Shown here in pieces: positions 10,337-20,882 of a stretch of 64,000 bases of DNA. Where the stretch lies: NCBI RefSeq assembly GCF_019175285.1, contig NC_056524.1, forward strand, positions 101,260,645 to 101,324,644, read 5' to 3'. The DNA comes from Sceloporus undulatus. Its lineage: Eukaryota > Chordata > Lepidosauria > Squamata > Phrynosomatidae. The notes beneath the pieces are model-generated. The model searched no databases and was not told the DNA's origin. It saw only the letters and a list, made by a program, of their open reading frames with translations. The translations under genes and the position numbers were made by a program. How positions within the stretch are numbered: position 1 is the first letter of the stretch; every line of letters starts with the position of its first letter.

Positions 10337-11430
10337 ACTAAGCAAAAGGTGATTTTAATTTATCTTCTTTATCATCACTGTACTATTTGCTTATGCATAT
10401 AGCAGCATTGACTTTTCCTGTGGAAGTGCAAAATCTCCCTTAAGTTAAAGAAAATTTATTATGAATTTGGCTGGGGAAATGTGGGCTAAATCCAAATGCT
10501 ATTTCTAGATAGATGCATTGAACCAATGCATTCCACATAGGTGGAACTTCACCCATCCCTCAGCAGTAGTCTGTGTTATCATCTTAATAGCACCAAAGAA
10601 TTGTCTGAAGGTAAAGAAAGTTGGTTTTATTTCACTTTTTCAATCATGTGGTAAGCACAGATGTTGGCACAACTTTTTTGAATTACAGTCCAAAGAATCC
10701 TGCAGCTAACATGCTTGGCTCAGGGATTCTGTGAGTTGTTGTCCGAAAAGGTTACTTTTACAAACTCTAGGACAGGACCATCAAAATTCATAGTGCTAAT
10801 CATCCAGCTGGGATTGTGCATGGGTTTCATGTTGCCAGATTTAGAGAGATCAAGCAAAGTTTCATCATGTCTCATAAGAACAATGGTAAATGAGGAATAT
10901 TAATCTGTACTCAAAAATAACATCATTCATGTTCAACAACTCAAACAGTTTTATATTGTGGTTAAATTATTATTGTTTTTAAAAATAAGACTACTAATTT
11001 TTTGACCAACCATTCTCAAACCCTGTAAAAAAGAAGGGGATGATCCAGACCCTTCTCTATACCCGTAGGAAGTGTGAACTACAACAGCTGTGTAAGTTCC
11101 ATTCTGTGGAGAGGTAGAATTTAGAGAAATCACTTCTCTGGACCCCCTCCTGGCAGGGATGGGAGAGTTGTAATCCAAAAGCAGCTTTCTCAAGCTGTGG
11201 GCCCTTTGTTCCACAAGGGAATATTACATCAGGTGGCAGTATTTATAGTCCTTTAGAAGTCAAAAATGCCTTTTAAAATATACTTATTTCTCCCCCTAGA
11301 CTCCAGTGGAACCTGAAATCCTTGGCTTGGCCTCTATGCTGCATCACTTTATACCACAAAAACAGATGTTGGATTATGACTAGTCCCTTGTTTTAAGAGA
11401 CGTGCTTCTCTACTATATGAAGTCATATAT

Positions 11431-11436
11431 AATAAA
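11431..11436 (+). terminator. NMS: Candidate NMS polyadenylation signal
   Basis: AATAAA lies about 1.1 kb after the stop codon, the first canonical hexamer I noticed. A T- and GT-rich stretch follows at 11459-11490. The 3' UTR extent is inferred. Confidence 0.4.
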
Positions 11437-11649
11437 CTTGCAGCCATCAATTATGCTTGTACATTTTCTCTGTGTGTTTGCACCTTATCTTTCATTCATT
11501 TAGGTCTGTCATGTTGTCATTCAGATGAAACCCAGGTGGGCTTTTCTCTTGGAATGGAAACAAATTAGAAACTAGATTGCTAATTGTTTATTGAATATTC
11601 ACTCAAATTTCTCCAGCCTCATTTGTGGCTTTTTTCAATGGTCATGTAG

Positions 11650-11796
11650 CAGGGACCGGCCCCAGCCCGGTCCTGCCGCTGATTGCCGACCCCGCCGCAG
11701 CTTCCGCACCGCTCCGGACGCCATTTTGAGTTTGGGCCCCCCATTGTCTGAAGGACAGCAACCCGGCCCCCGGCTCAAAAAGGTTGCCTACCCCTG
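11650..11796. mobile_element. 147-bp GC-rich hAT-type MITE with 8-bp target duplication
   Basis: It begins CAGGGACCGG and ends GTTGCCTACCCCTG, close to the CAGGGGTAGGCAAC end of many vertebrate hAT elements. The direct repeat TCATGTAG flanks it at 11642-11649 and 11797-11804. Its GC content is far above the AT-rich flanks, so it is an island by base composition alone. Confidence 0.85.
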
Positions 11797-12004
11797 TCAT
11801 GTAGACTGCTTAATGAAGCCTTCAGGCATATTTACAAGGGACCCAGTCATGAGACTGTGGGCCCCATCATTTTGTGACTTTCGCTGACTATTTGATACTC
11901 ACAAAACTGTACAGTCACATTCAGTTCTCAGAAATCTTCATTTTCATGTTTTCTAACATGGTGTGAGTGAGGAAGAATATTTACCCATGTGAAGTCGAAT
12001 GGCT

Positions 12005-12135
12005 TGTTCATAGCCAGCATCCATAGTTATTTGTGGGATTTTCAGACTATGTGGCCATGTTCTGGAATAAACTCTTCTAGAACATGGCCACAGAGCCCAA
12101 AAAACCCACAAAAACTATAATATTTACCCATTTGA
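12005..12135. repeat. Foldback pair of a retroelement-like tail
   Basis: The phrase catccatagttatttgtggg ... ctatgtggccatgttc is followed after about 15 bp by its inverse (agaacatggccacagagccc ... cccacaaaaactat). The same sequence in one orientation is at 39745-39862. Confidence 0.6.
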
Positions 12136-12261
12136 GCAAAAACAGCACTGGGGTACTTGAGGAAAATGGAATAATTGCTAACAGCACCATTACTTTGATA
12201 TTATCTTTAAAAGATAACAAAAGTATCTGGAAATTAGCAGGCTGTTGCAAATGCAGTTGTA

Positions 12262-12610
12262 CATCAGGGATGGGGAAACTGTGGCTCTTCAGATATTGGA
12301 GTTTATCAGACAAGGGCAATTGGAAGTATAATCCGATGGCTATCTGAACGCAATCATGGGGTTTAACGTTATTGCGTGATAACCCACTACACACAAATTC
12401 AGGCAATGGGAAGACAGTCCGAACGCAATCATGTGGTTTCACATTATTGTGTGATAGACTGCCACACGCAAATTTGGGCAATGGCATGCTATTTTCGGGC
12501 AACGGAAAGCCAGTTCGAATGCAATGAGTATTCACGTAATTGCGCGAAACTTGTGACTTTAAGTGAATGTGTTCTGGCCCCACTTTCTTTTCTTTCGAAT
12601 TTAAGAGAAA
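12262..12610. repeat. Degenerate foldback DNA element
   Basis: It starts with a hAT-like phrase (catcagggatggggaaactg) and then has repeated blocks with gaacgcaatcat and attgcgtgat or attgtgtgat. The phrase gcaatcatggggttt is shared with the foldback at 31431-31760. It is old and its edges are uncertain. Confidence 0.4.
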
Positions 12611-12896
12611 TTCCTCCCATTTGATAAACTCAGTTGTTGGACTCCAGCCACATTTAACACAGCCAATGGTGAAGGGTGAATGAGAGTTGCATTTGTACAT
12701 AAACAATATACCAGCAGAGTGTATGTAACAACCCTAAGTGTCAGGAATGAAGTACTGTATTTCTAACTATGTGTTTAGTGACCAAACATCACATTAAGTG
12801 AACTAAGTGATGTAGTTCTAAGTGAACTAAATCACTAAGTGAGTGCCTCTATGATGTACTGTTGTGAACAAAATCAAACTATTAGAAAAATTGCTT

Positions 12897-12902
12897 TTTA
12901 TT
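12897..12902 (-). terminator. Polyadenylation signal for the SQEF-type H2A gene
   Basis: AATAAA on the - strand, about 165 bp after the H2A stop codon. No replication-type histone stem-loop (GGCTCTTTTAAGAGCC-like) occurs between them, so the mRNA is probably polyadenylated. Confidence 0.6.
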
Positions 12903-13064
12903 TCAACATTATAAAAATAGTGAAATATTTTTATAAGCACATGAAAGTATGGTGCTATTTTACATTACAAAGTACATACATTATTTCTGCATTTATGACT
13001 CAAAGCCAAGATTCATAAATATTATCAGAGGCCATTGTGGTGAGGCAAAACATTTTAGCAGTCT

Positions 13065-13478
13065 TTAGAACTCCTGTGACCGAGCATCTTCCGCAACCTC
13101 CTTAGATGTCACGGTCTTCTTTGGGAGAAGCTGGGCTTGGATATTGGGCAGGACACCTCCTTCAGCAATAATCACACCCTCAAACAACTTGTTTAGTTCT
13201 TCATCGTGCCTCACTGCCAGCAGGATGTGTCGTGGCCCAATCCGCAACTTCTTGTTTTCATGAGCAGCCTTTCCTGCCAGTTCCACTATCTCCGCAGTCA
13301 GATATTCCAACACAGCTGCCAGGTAAACTGAAGCTCCAGGACTTACTCTGTCAGCATAGTGACCCATCTTCAAGTACCGTCCAATGCGGCCCACTGGGAA
13401 CTGCAGGTCAGCTCTGGCACTCTTGTTTTTTCGGAAAGCAACAGCAGTCTTTGGAGGCTTCTTGCTACGTCCAGACAT
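13065..13478 (-). CDS. Divergent histone H2A variant with H2A.X-like SQEF tail
   Basis: The 137-aa product has a complete histone fold: MSGRSKK tail, [12 protein letters not shown] (alpha 1), a changed L1 loop ([12 protein letters not shown]), [19 protein letters not shown] (alpha 2), [15 protein letters not shown], then DEELNKLF and the docking domain [16 protein letters not shown]. All six acidic-patch residues that bind the H4 tail and linker proteins are kept (E, E and E in [15 protein letters not shown] and E in DEELN). The PKK that carries the ubiquitinated lysine in H2A is kept. The carboxy tail is longer than in bulk H2A and ends exactly in SQEF, matching the SQ[ED]-hydrophobic motif of H2A.X, which ATM-type kinases phosphorylate at DNA breaks (family knowledge). 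IGPRH replaces the usual IIPRH. A splice-acceptor-like TTTATAG|GAGCTACAATG precedes the ATG, so a 5' UTR intron is likely. About 70% identical to the second H2A gene 13 kb away on the same strand. Likely a germline or early-embryo variant (inference). Confidence 0.9.
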   Translation of the reverse strand: MSGRSKKPPKTAVAFRKNKSARADLQFPVGRIGRYLKMGHYADRVSPGASVYLAAVLEYLTAEIVELAGKAAHENKKLRIGPRHILLAVRHDEELNKLFEGVIIAEGGVLPNIQAQLLPKKTVTSKEVAEDARSQEF

Positions 13479-13485
13479 TGTAGCT

Positions 13486-13500
13486 CCTATAAACAGGGGG
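13486..13500 (-). promoter_or_regulatory. Candidate 3' splice site in the H2A 5' UTR
   Basis: On the - strand the sequence is CCCCCTGTTTATAG|GAGCTACAATG. The second H2A gene has CTCTTTATAG|GAGCCACCATG at the same distance from its ATG. This shared acceptor-like site suggests that both genes have an intron just before the coding exon. The donor exons were not located. Confidence 0.55.
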
Positions 13501-13571
13501 AAAATATCCCTTCAACGTTCCCATTTAATTAGCTTCATCACATAGCATACCATCTAACATTTCACAGATAA

Positions 13572-13906
13572 AAACCAGGACACATGTAGTCAAGCAACAT
13601 CAGAATGTGGCCAAGATAGAAAGTTATTAATGAGGGAAAACAGGCTGAGAGAGACCACAGCAATTTGCTTTTGCCTGAACATAGCGGGAAGGGCAAGACT
13701 CCTCTCCCTCCTTTTGTCCCCACTGAGTTAATTGAGTGCAAACTACTTTTTCATTTTGAACTCAACTTGCACCAATAGAAGTAAGCCAAGGACAAAGGGA
13801 GACAGGGAAAGACACTGGGACATTTTTAAAGCAGGTGAAAAAGTGGGGCTACAGAGAATTCATTGGAACTGTCTTTGCCAAGTCAGGATAGTTGGATATA
13901 GCGAGG
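13572..13906 (+). repeat. Unclassified interspersed repeat (family A, copy 1)
   Basis: The order of blocks is accaggacacatgt, gaatgtggccaagat, taatgagg, a gcaatttgcttttgcctg-like block, gggaagggc, ctgagttaa, gaagtaagc, a tttttaaagcaggtgaaaaa-like block, gtcaggatagttgga. The same order occurs at 17012-17370 (inverted) and 53031-53382. About 340 bp with no coding potential. Confidence 0.7.
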
Positions 13907-14037
13907 CCTAGTTGACTGTCTTGTTAGCATGTTGGAACAGGAATTTAACCATGAACTGAGTAATATGGCAAACTTTGTTATCTAGATCACTTTCCATATG
14001 TATTAGATTATAGTATTATATACAGCCCCTAGCTAAG

Positions 14038-14040
14038 CTA

Positions 14041-14086
<46 letters not shown>
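14038..14086. repeat. (TTA)n microsatellite
   Basis: About sixteen ATT/TTA units. The run leads into a LINE-like 3' tail (gtatcccttccc, actgggactcagagcagctt, 14087-14160) also seen at about 36710. Confidence 0.9.
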
Positions 14087-14166
14087 TTGTATCCCTTCCC
14101 CCCAAAAAAACTGGGACTCAGAGCAGCTTACAATTTAAAGAACAGTACCATTAACATACAAAAGTA

Positions 14167-14376
14167 CAGCGCACCGGTGCCATATGTGGGTGCACCATAT
14201 GCGGCTTTAACCTTATGTGGAAATTTAAGCCATGGGAGGTATAATGATGTGTGCACTGTGTGTGCTGCATGCAGTAGCACTCCCCCATTAAAACAAATAG
14301 GGTTTGAGCATACATGTTTTTCCCCATACACAGGGAGGTCTGGAACGGATTCCCTGCATATGGAGAGGGCCCACTG
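14167..14376. mobile_element. Tc1/mariner-type MITE with TA target duplication
   Basis: It is flanked by TA at 14165-14166 and 14377-14378. The ends are inverted: CAGCGCACCGGTGCCATATG on the left and CATATGGAGAGGGCCCACTG on the right. There is no transposase. Confidence 0.7.
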
Positions 14377-15479
14377 TAATACATTAAAATACAATTAGAT
14401 TATTTCAATATTAAAACAGATCACTTGTTAAAAGAATAAAATACAGTTTTTTAAAAATAAAATATTTCAAAAAATAATTAGCCTAAAATCATTAGGACCG
14501 TAATTTTTTTAAAAAATGGTGGGGGGGATCAATGCATCCACTCAGGTCCCAGGAATAGAAAACTGCTCCCCTCAACCTTCTTAACTCCTAAATCACCTTA
14601 ATTTGAATTTCTATTCATTGTGTCTTCCATTGCTCAAATTAATGCAGGATGAGTAACATTAAATTTTATACAAATATAAACAAATATTAGAATGCCTTTT
14701 TTTAAAAAAAAATCCTTACTTTTACAAAAATATATTAAAGTTTTCTTCATATTAACTTGCTTATCAGTCACTATTATCTCCTTGTAAAGTAGTACTGTAA
14801 TCTGAAAACATATTTTCTATAGGCACTGGCTATGTGTGTTGTGTTAAGGATATAGATGAAGGCAGGCAGACACCCACCCACCCCAGATTACAAGCTTACA
14901 TAAACATTATTCAGCTCAAGACAGAATAGTTGAGTTGAACTTACTTCTTGATAGATATCCCAAATGCAGGGGGAAATACCTGTTACTCAGATCTTTTTTG
15001 AACCACTCACCTGTCTTAATACAGATTATTATAAACCTCTCTGAGCTTTATAATACCAACAGCAGAAAATTTGCTTCCTGTCAAGAAACCAAATGATTCT
15101 ACTGAACACTAAATGAAAGAAGGAACAAACCAAAACAGGCTTGATTTGAGCTATTATCAAAGAACACCACTAAGTCTTTCCTTTGCAAGTATCACTTGCC
15201 TGCTATTTCTCTTTCAAACTCTCAGCTGTAGCCACCTCATTAAGCTCCTTTCAGCTGAAATCACCCCAGTAGCTTGATTTAATCAACCTCCCAATTAGAG
15301 AGACAGGCAAATAACCTCTGGAGAGATGTTAACTGCCTTATCTTACAACTGGTCAGTTATCTGTTGAGTGATAAATGTTACTGTATATTCCAACCTACTT
15401 ACTTTATCTGATTCACTATTGTTTCACAGAGGGCACTACATTCAAGTCAACACATTCACAGATGATAGGACTTCCAAAC

Positions 15480-15900
15480 TGTATGATTCCCTAGATATGT
15501 TGGACTCCAACTCCTACCATCCTCAGAACAACATGGCCAAATGTTGGAGCAATAATCCAACACAGCAGTTCTCAATTGTTATTGTCCAGATGTCTTAGAA
15601 GTCCAAACCAGTCAACAGTCAGGAATACTGACAGCTGAAGACAAAACATCTGGAGGGCCAAAGTTAGGGAATAACTAGCCCCAGCAACACTTGGAGAGCC
15701 ACAAGATCTGTACACCTTTGGGAAAAATTAATATTAATTAATTAATTAATCAATTAATCAATTATTTTATTTATATTGTGCCTTTTTCCCTGGAGGGATC
15801 CAAGGTGACTCACAGATAAAACCTTTAAAATTGTTATAAAATTCAAACAATTAAAACATCTCTATATAAAATCATATACATTTCCTGTATCTTGAGGCAG
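15480..15900. other. hAT-like palindrome remnant, TAAT repeat and LINE-tail fragment
   Basis: 15480-15690 is an old copy of the 'agatgttggactccaactcc ... catctggagggcca' palindrome. 15726-15770 is a TTAA/TCAA-rich simple repeat. 15771-15900 resembles a LINE 3' tail (ctggagggatccaaggtgac). No exon is visible. Confidence 0.45.
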
Positions 15901-17011
15901 AGGTCTCATGTTTTCCACTGTAAGTATCTTATTATGATAATACAAAGCAAAGAGATGACCTTTTATTTAGGCCTTTGGATAACAAAGAGCTAAAAGTGTT
16001 CCTTCCATGGGCACTGATAACTTGAAGGTGCTTGTTTAAATTAGCATGGATGGTTTTCTGATGCAGTATGTCACATGCTCAGATGGACACCATATGAAGA
16101 AAAGATTAAGAAAATAGTTGAGTTATAGTTTAAACTTTTACAGTTGGATGACAAAAACTATAACAGTGGTGTGTAAGGTCAGGCCAGTGATGATTCAAGT
16201 ATAGCTGTGAAAATAGACCATACACCTGTTGTTCAAGGACTAGCTAAATATGGTGAAGCTAATGAGTAGAAAGAGGACCACCAGGAGATGAATTGGTTTT
16301 AGCAACTGTGCATGGGTTAATGGCAATCTCCGTTGATGGAAGCACTGCTCTATCAACAAAATCACAAATATTCAAAGATATAGGAGTGGCTCTCAGCTTT
16401 TGATTCTCCAGATGTTTGGGACTTCAGCTCCCAAAATTCCTATGCACTGGCCATATTAACTGGGACTTCTAAGAGTTGAGAACCACTGACTTTGGTCTTC
16501 TTACATCCTCTTGCATATTGATAGATCCTACCTCCAAATAGGTCTTCCTTGCTAAACATTCTGATAATTGACCTGCCATGTTCAGAGTGCTGTTTTTAGC
16601 CTTATCAGGCACTTAGAAATGAAGCAGAAGAGACTTGTCCTGCCATTTATCTCCATGCCTGGACATGCAGCTGCTAATCAAACACCAGGAGAGGTCATTC
16701 TAGCCACCTACCTATAATACTGAGATTCTGCCCTATATCTGAGCATCTCAGGGAAGGGTACAAAACAATAACAATAATTTAAAGGCCAAAAGCATATTAA
16801 GCCAATTAACATTAAAACAGGACAGTTTAAAAACAGTTATAATAATTTATAACCACTCATATATACAAATTTGGACAAACCCAATCACACCCCAAACATT
16901 TTAGTAAAGAGTGCTGGAATGACAGCAGTATTCGTGTCAATCAGACCTCTAAAGGGAAAATAACTGGGGTGAGAAAACAGAGAAGGCTCGCCACAACATA
17001 TTGCCCCAAGT
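15901..17011. other. Intergenic, mostly unique-looking, one small palindrome
   Basis: At 16384-16492 a degenerate palindrome is bounded by gtggctctcagcttttg and agagttgagaaccactg. The rest shows no recognisable exon, RNA or clear repeat. Confidence 0.4.
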
Positions 17012-17370
17012 GATGGCATACCATCCAACTGTCCCAATTTGGTAGGGACAGTCACAATTACCATAATCCTCTCCAGTCCCAATTTTCCAGCTGCTTTTAA
17101 TGTTACAGTTTCTCTCTTCTCTTCCCACTTTCTTCCTTTGTCCTCTGCTCACTTCAATTGCTGCAAATGAAATTCAAAGTATAAAAGTAGTTTTAATTCA
17201 ATGAACTGGAAGGGGGGAAAGGAGAGGAGGGGGCAGAAGCTTGTATTTTCAGGCAAAGTCAAACTGCTGAAGCCTCTCCTAGCTTTTGTGTGCTTCCTCA
17301 CTGATAATTTGTGCCATCTTGTCCACAACCTGATGTTGCTTAACCACATGTGTCCAGTTTTCAGCTATAA
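17012..17370 (-). repeat. Unclassified interspersed repeat (family A, copy 2)
   Basis: Inverted relative to copy 1. On the - strand it runs from aactggacacatgtggttaa to gggacagttggatggtatgc and keeps all the shared blocks. Confidence 0.7.
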
Positions 17371-17449
17371 ACTACTGGAAAGTATGTGATGGGCGGGACA
17401 CAGAGGAGAGCTCCTTCAGCAGACAGGCATATACAGGGAGAAGTACTCA

Positions 17450-17602
17450 TTGGATGACCTTTGGCAAGTCACACACTTTCAGCCTCAGAGGATGGTAATG
17501 ACAAACCCTGACTGAAGAAACCTGCTACGAAAATCCTGTGATAGGTTCACTTGAGGATTGCCATAAGTTGGAAATGACTTGACAGCACACAACAACAAAA
17601 CC
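17450..17602 (+). repeat. Sauria SINE, 5'-truncated
   Basis: It starts inside the core (ttggatgacctttggcaagt), continues through tcagcctcagaggatgg and ends gttggaaatgacttgacagc followed by acacaacaac, the Bov-B-like tail. Confidence 0.8.
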
Positions 17603-17959
17603 TCTTCAAGTAGTAAGCTCATCACTACCAGCACCTTTACTTCATACTGGAAACATACTGGTAGTCAATACAATCCCTGTTCTTTGTTTCACTGGCATTT
17701 GGATGAATATACTTCGAGTTGTATGAGTATTCTTGGGCTTCCCAGCCTTCAGAAGTTATTTAGTGTAAAGAAGTGGTGCTTGTAAATAAATGTGACTGCT
17801 ATCAGGAATTTGGGAACTACACACATTGTCACTTCATACTAGAACAGGACCAAGAATCCTGTGTCTCTCCAGATGTTGTTGGACTGCAACGCCCATTAGC
17901 CCAAACTAGTGCATTTAGTTCTGAAGATTTCCAGGAATTGGTCTTCAACATCATATGGT

Positions 17960-18165
17960 GTGTATGGCTTAAGGCGATTCCTTAATTTCATAGGATTTTC
18001 TTAGGCAAGGAATACTCAGAGGTGGTTTTGCCAGTTCCTTCCTCTGAAATATAACCGGCAGTACCTGGTATTTGTTAGTGGTCTGTCATCCAAGTACTAA
18101 TCAGGACTGATCCTGGTTAGTTTTCAAGACCAGATGGTATCTGGTGCCAACATCTGGAGAATTGT
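17960..18165 (-). repeat. 5S rRNA-derived SINE
   Basis: On the - strand it contains ccaggatcagtcctgattag, tacttggatgacaga and a degraded 'aataccaggtactg', matching the end of 5S rRNA (box C, TACTTGGATGGGAGACC). The tail ctcagaggaagg..actggc is shared with 19096-19255 and 62472-62700. Confidence 0.7.
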
Positions 18166-18411
18166 ACAATTTCCATCCTTTTCCTAGGAGACAGTGTAGC
18201 AAGAGCTGGACCTCAGAACAATAGTCAGAGTATTATAGTCCATAGGTCCCACAAATGGCAGCTCAGAATGAAGATAATAAAGGGCACAAGTAAACAAGTC
18301 CAGCTTCAGTACTTGAGTATCTCTGCCTTTAAGGGGCTTTGTGATTGGATCAGCTACAGAACAGGCAGAAGTTTCCTCTCTTACTGCACCTTCACATCTG
18401 TGAGTGTGCAT

Positions 18412-19255
18412 CTTAAAGTCTCCTGTCAGCTTAGGGTGACCCTATGAATTTCATAGAGAGCCAGCATGGTGTGGTGATTTGAGCTCTGGATTACAAGTCT
18501 GGAGACCAGGGCCTCATTCCCACTACAGAATAAACCATTTTGAGTCGAATCGATGAAGCAATTTAGCGCTGAATAGATGTTCACACTTTCAGCAGCAACT
18601 GAATCTTACCCGTTTCAATTTAACCCACTTCACATTCACATTCATCAATGAATGGATTCAACATGGAGTCACATCACAGGGCTGACTGTGCCACAGGGGA
18701 TTGAGTCAGATCTGCAGCTCGTTCACACTAGCGCTAAATCGAGGCATTGCAAAAGACGTAATTCAGCAGATCCAGAAGCAGCTCTTTGGGTTTAGCGCTG
18801 GGCCCTCCTTCACAAACCACATCAGGGAATCAGAGCAAGTGCAAACAAGGGCAATTTAAACTAGTTCAGATCTGCTTGCAAACTGGTTTATTATGTAGTG
18901 GGAATGAGGCCCAGTATTCAAATACTCACTCAGCCATGGGTATCCACTGGGTAACCTTCGGCAAGTCACACACTCTCAGAGGATGGCAACGGCAAACCCC
19001 CACTGAACAAATTTTGCCAAGAAAATCCCATGATAGGTTCACCTTAGTGTCCCCATACCATGGAAACAACCTGAAGGAACACAGCAACAACAATTAATTT
19101 CATAGGGTTTTCTTAAGCAAGGAAAACTCATTAAGTGATTTCACTAGTTCCTTCCTCTGAATTATAGCATACAGCAGCTGATATTTGTTGGTGGATTAAC
19201 CAAGACTGACCCTGCTTACCTTTCAAGATGATATAGCATCTGGTGACTTTAGGGC
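18412..19255. mobile_element. Three-level nest: 5S-type SINE split by a Sauria SINE split by a MITE
   Basis: The outer 5S-derived SINE (- strand) occupies 18412-18456 and 19096-19255. It is split by a + strand Sauria SINE (18457-19095) flanked by the direct repeat AATTTCATAG at 18447-18456 and 19096-19105. Inside that SINE, a 402-bp element (18510-18911) has inverted ends GGCCTCATTCCCACTACA and a 3-bp flank CAG on both sides (18507-18509, 18912-18914), which suggests a PIF/Harbinger-like element. Order of insertion: 5S SINE first, Sauria SINE second, MITE last. Confidence 0.8.
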
Positions 19256-19353
19256 AGGTGAAATATTGGTGAAATGCTATAATTCCACCCATACCCTATA
19301 GCAGCAGTATAAAGTGGTAAGGAACATTATTTGAAACACGAAGGATCTATGAC

Positions 19354-19705
19354 TGAGGGGCTCAACAGACCGCCCCTTTGGAGTGGCCTGCAGCAGCCCC
19401 TTTCCTCACTGGATTGTGGTTGCAGCAACTACATGCCGCAGCCCTGATCTGGCCTTTCTGCAGCGCAAAAAGAAGTTGCAAAAAGTAGCTCCTTTTTGCA
19501 CCACAGAAAGGGCACCCTAGGCTCTGCGACTGTGGCTTTTCGCTGCTTCTTCGACACAGTGCATGTAAGTGCTGCATCTAAGACATGCTGTGATGCCATC
19601 TGCCGTCAGGTCAGGCAGGCAGCATGGGGGCGGAGTCAAGGCAGCTGGCATGTGTATGCCACGGCCCCCACACCACTGTATAATGTCGGTCTGTCAATCC
19701 CCTCA
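19354..19705. repeat. 352-bp MITE
   Basis: The inverted ends are TGAGGGGCTCAACAGACCG on the left and the complement of TGAGGGGATTGACAGACCG on the right. The inside is GC-rich and non-coding. A second copy lies in the duplicate at about 21874-22228, and a related piece at about 42998-43262. Confidence 0.65.
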
Positions 19706-19882
19706 AACTGCTGCTCTAGGAAATATATTCCATTTTCCAAAAAGGGGTTGTTGCTGTTCTTGTATGGAATGCACCTGTAGAGTATGCATCTGTTTTAATT
19801 ATTCAGTTGCAGATAAACCTGGAAGTTTTTGGTTATAGTAACAAAATACCCCGCCGACATTCAGAGGCCCCATTCCATTGTA

Positions 19883-20136
19883 CAGTGGTACCCCGGGTTA
19901 CGAAATTAATTCGTTCCGCGGTTAATTTCGTAACCCGAAATACCTTCGTAAGCCGAATTCCCATAGGCGCTAATGGAAAAATAGCTCTCTGCTGCCCTCC
20001 GGTGGCGGAAAATAGCGCCGCGGTTTTTTCGTAACCCGAAGAAACCTTCGTAAGCCGAAGCAATAAATCCCTATGGGATTTTTTCGTATCCCGAAAAATT
20101 CGTAACCCGGCGCATTCGTATCCCGGGGTACCACTG
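19883..20136. mobile_element. 254-bp palindromic TA-flanked MITE, absent from the duplicate copy
   Basis: It begins CAGTGGTACCCCGGGTTACG and ends CCCGGGGTACCACTG, between TA at 19881-19882 and TA at 20137-20138. Inside, the motif TTCGTAACCCG and its variants (TTCGTAAGCCG, TTCGTATCCCG) recur about eight times in both orientations. The duplicate has an intact single-TA empty site at 22396-22397. Ends and target point to Tc1/mariner; there is no transposase. Confidence 0.85.
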
Positions 20137-20277
20137 TATTCCATAAAATGTGAGACTAGCACCAGGGCAATAGGTCTTCAAGATCCCCCATTTTTTTGTT
20201 TATTTTCTTTTTATTTCCTTCTTTGCTGGGCATGAACTGAATGTTGTTGGTGCTCAAACCTTCCTCAAGACCTTGTA

Positions 20278-20625
20278 TCTCAATGCAACATAACAAAATT
20301 CTCCAAAATCCACCAAACAGTGATATCTTTATTGGGACAACCAAAATGCAAATAAAGCATGATGTAAGCTTTCGAAGATCCACTGGCTTCTTCATCAGGT
20401 AAGGTGTTGAAATCATACAGAAGAAAGTAAAAAGGCTATGACTAATATCAATTTTGTTTTCTTTCTTTCTTTCTTTCGTAAGGTTTTCAACACCTTGCCT
20501 GATGAAGAAGCCAATGGACCTTTAAAAGCTTGCAACATGTATTTTGTGTATTTTGGTTGGTCTAATAAAGGTATCATTATTTTGTGGATTTTGGATGGCC
20601 AACACGGCAACTCCTAGATATGTTT
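20278..20625. repeat. Head-to-head pair of retroelement tails (Penelope-like?) with hammerhead-like core
   Basis: The left half (- strand) and right half (+ strand) share CCTGATGAAGAAGCCA, an AAGCTT-containing block, and a tail of ttggttg, caataaag or taataaagg, then a tggattttgga block. The tail type resembles Penelope-like retroelements of vertebrates (recall, not verified). The left half keeps CTGATGA ... CGAAA, the invariant core of hammerhead ribozymes. Confidence 0.5.
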
Positions 20626-20882
20626 TCTAAAAGATTATTCTGTTCCTGCTTGAGAACACTTTTTCTCACGATCATTTTCAAAGGAAAGTTTCAGCTGAAT
20701 GGCAGGAAGGAAGAGAAACCCACTGCAGAAATGTGTAAGCCAGAAGAACATGTGGGTGCTTGCTTAGGAATATGTGTTTGTACAGAATAGGTGACCTAGT
20801 GAAATTGGAATTTAGGATTTTTTGGAACTATAGGACCACCTTTGTCTGGCATCTGTCAGGTTTTTAGCTTTGCAAAAAAGTA

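Noticed and set aside
12077-12706. 209-aa open frame on the - strand
   Set aside because: It runs across a foldback retroelement tail and a decayed DNA element, and repeats inside the protein mirror the DNA repeats.
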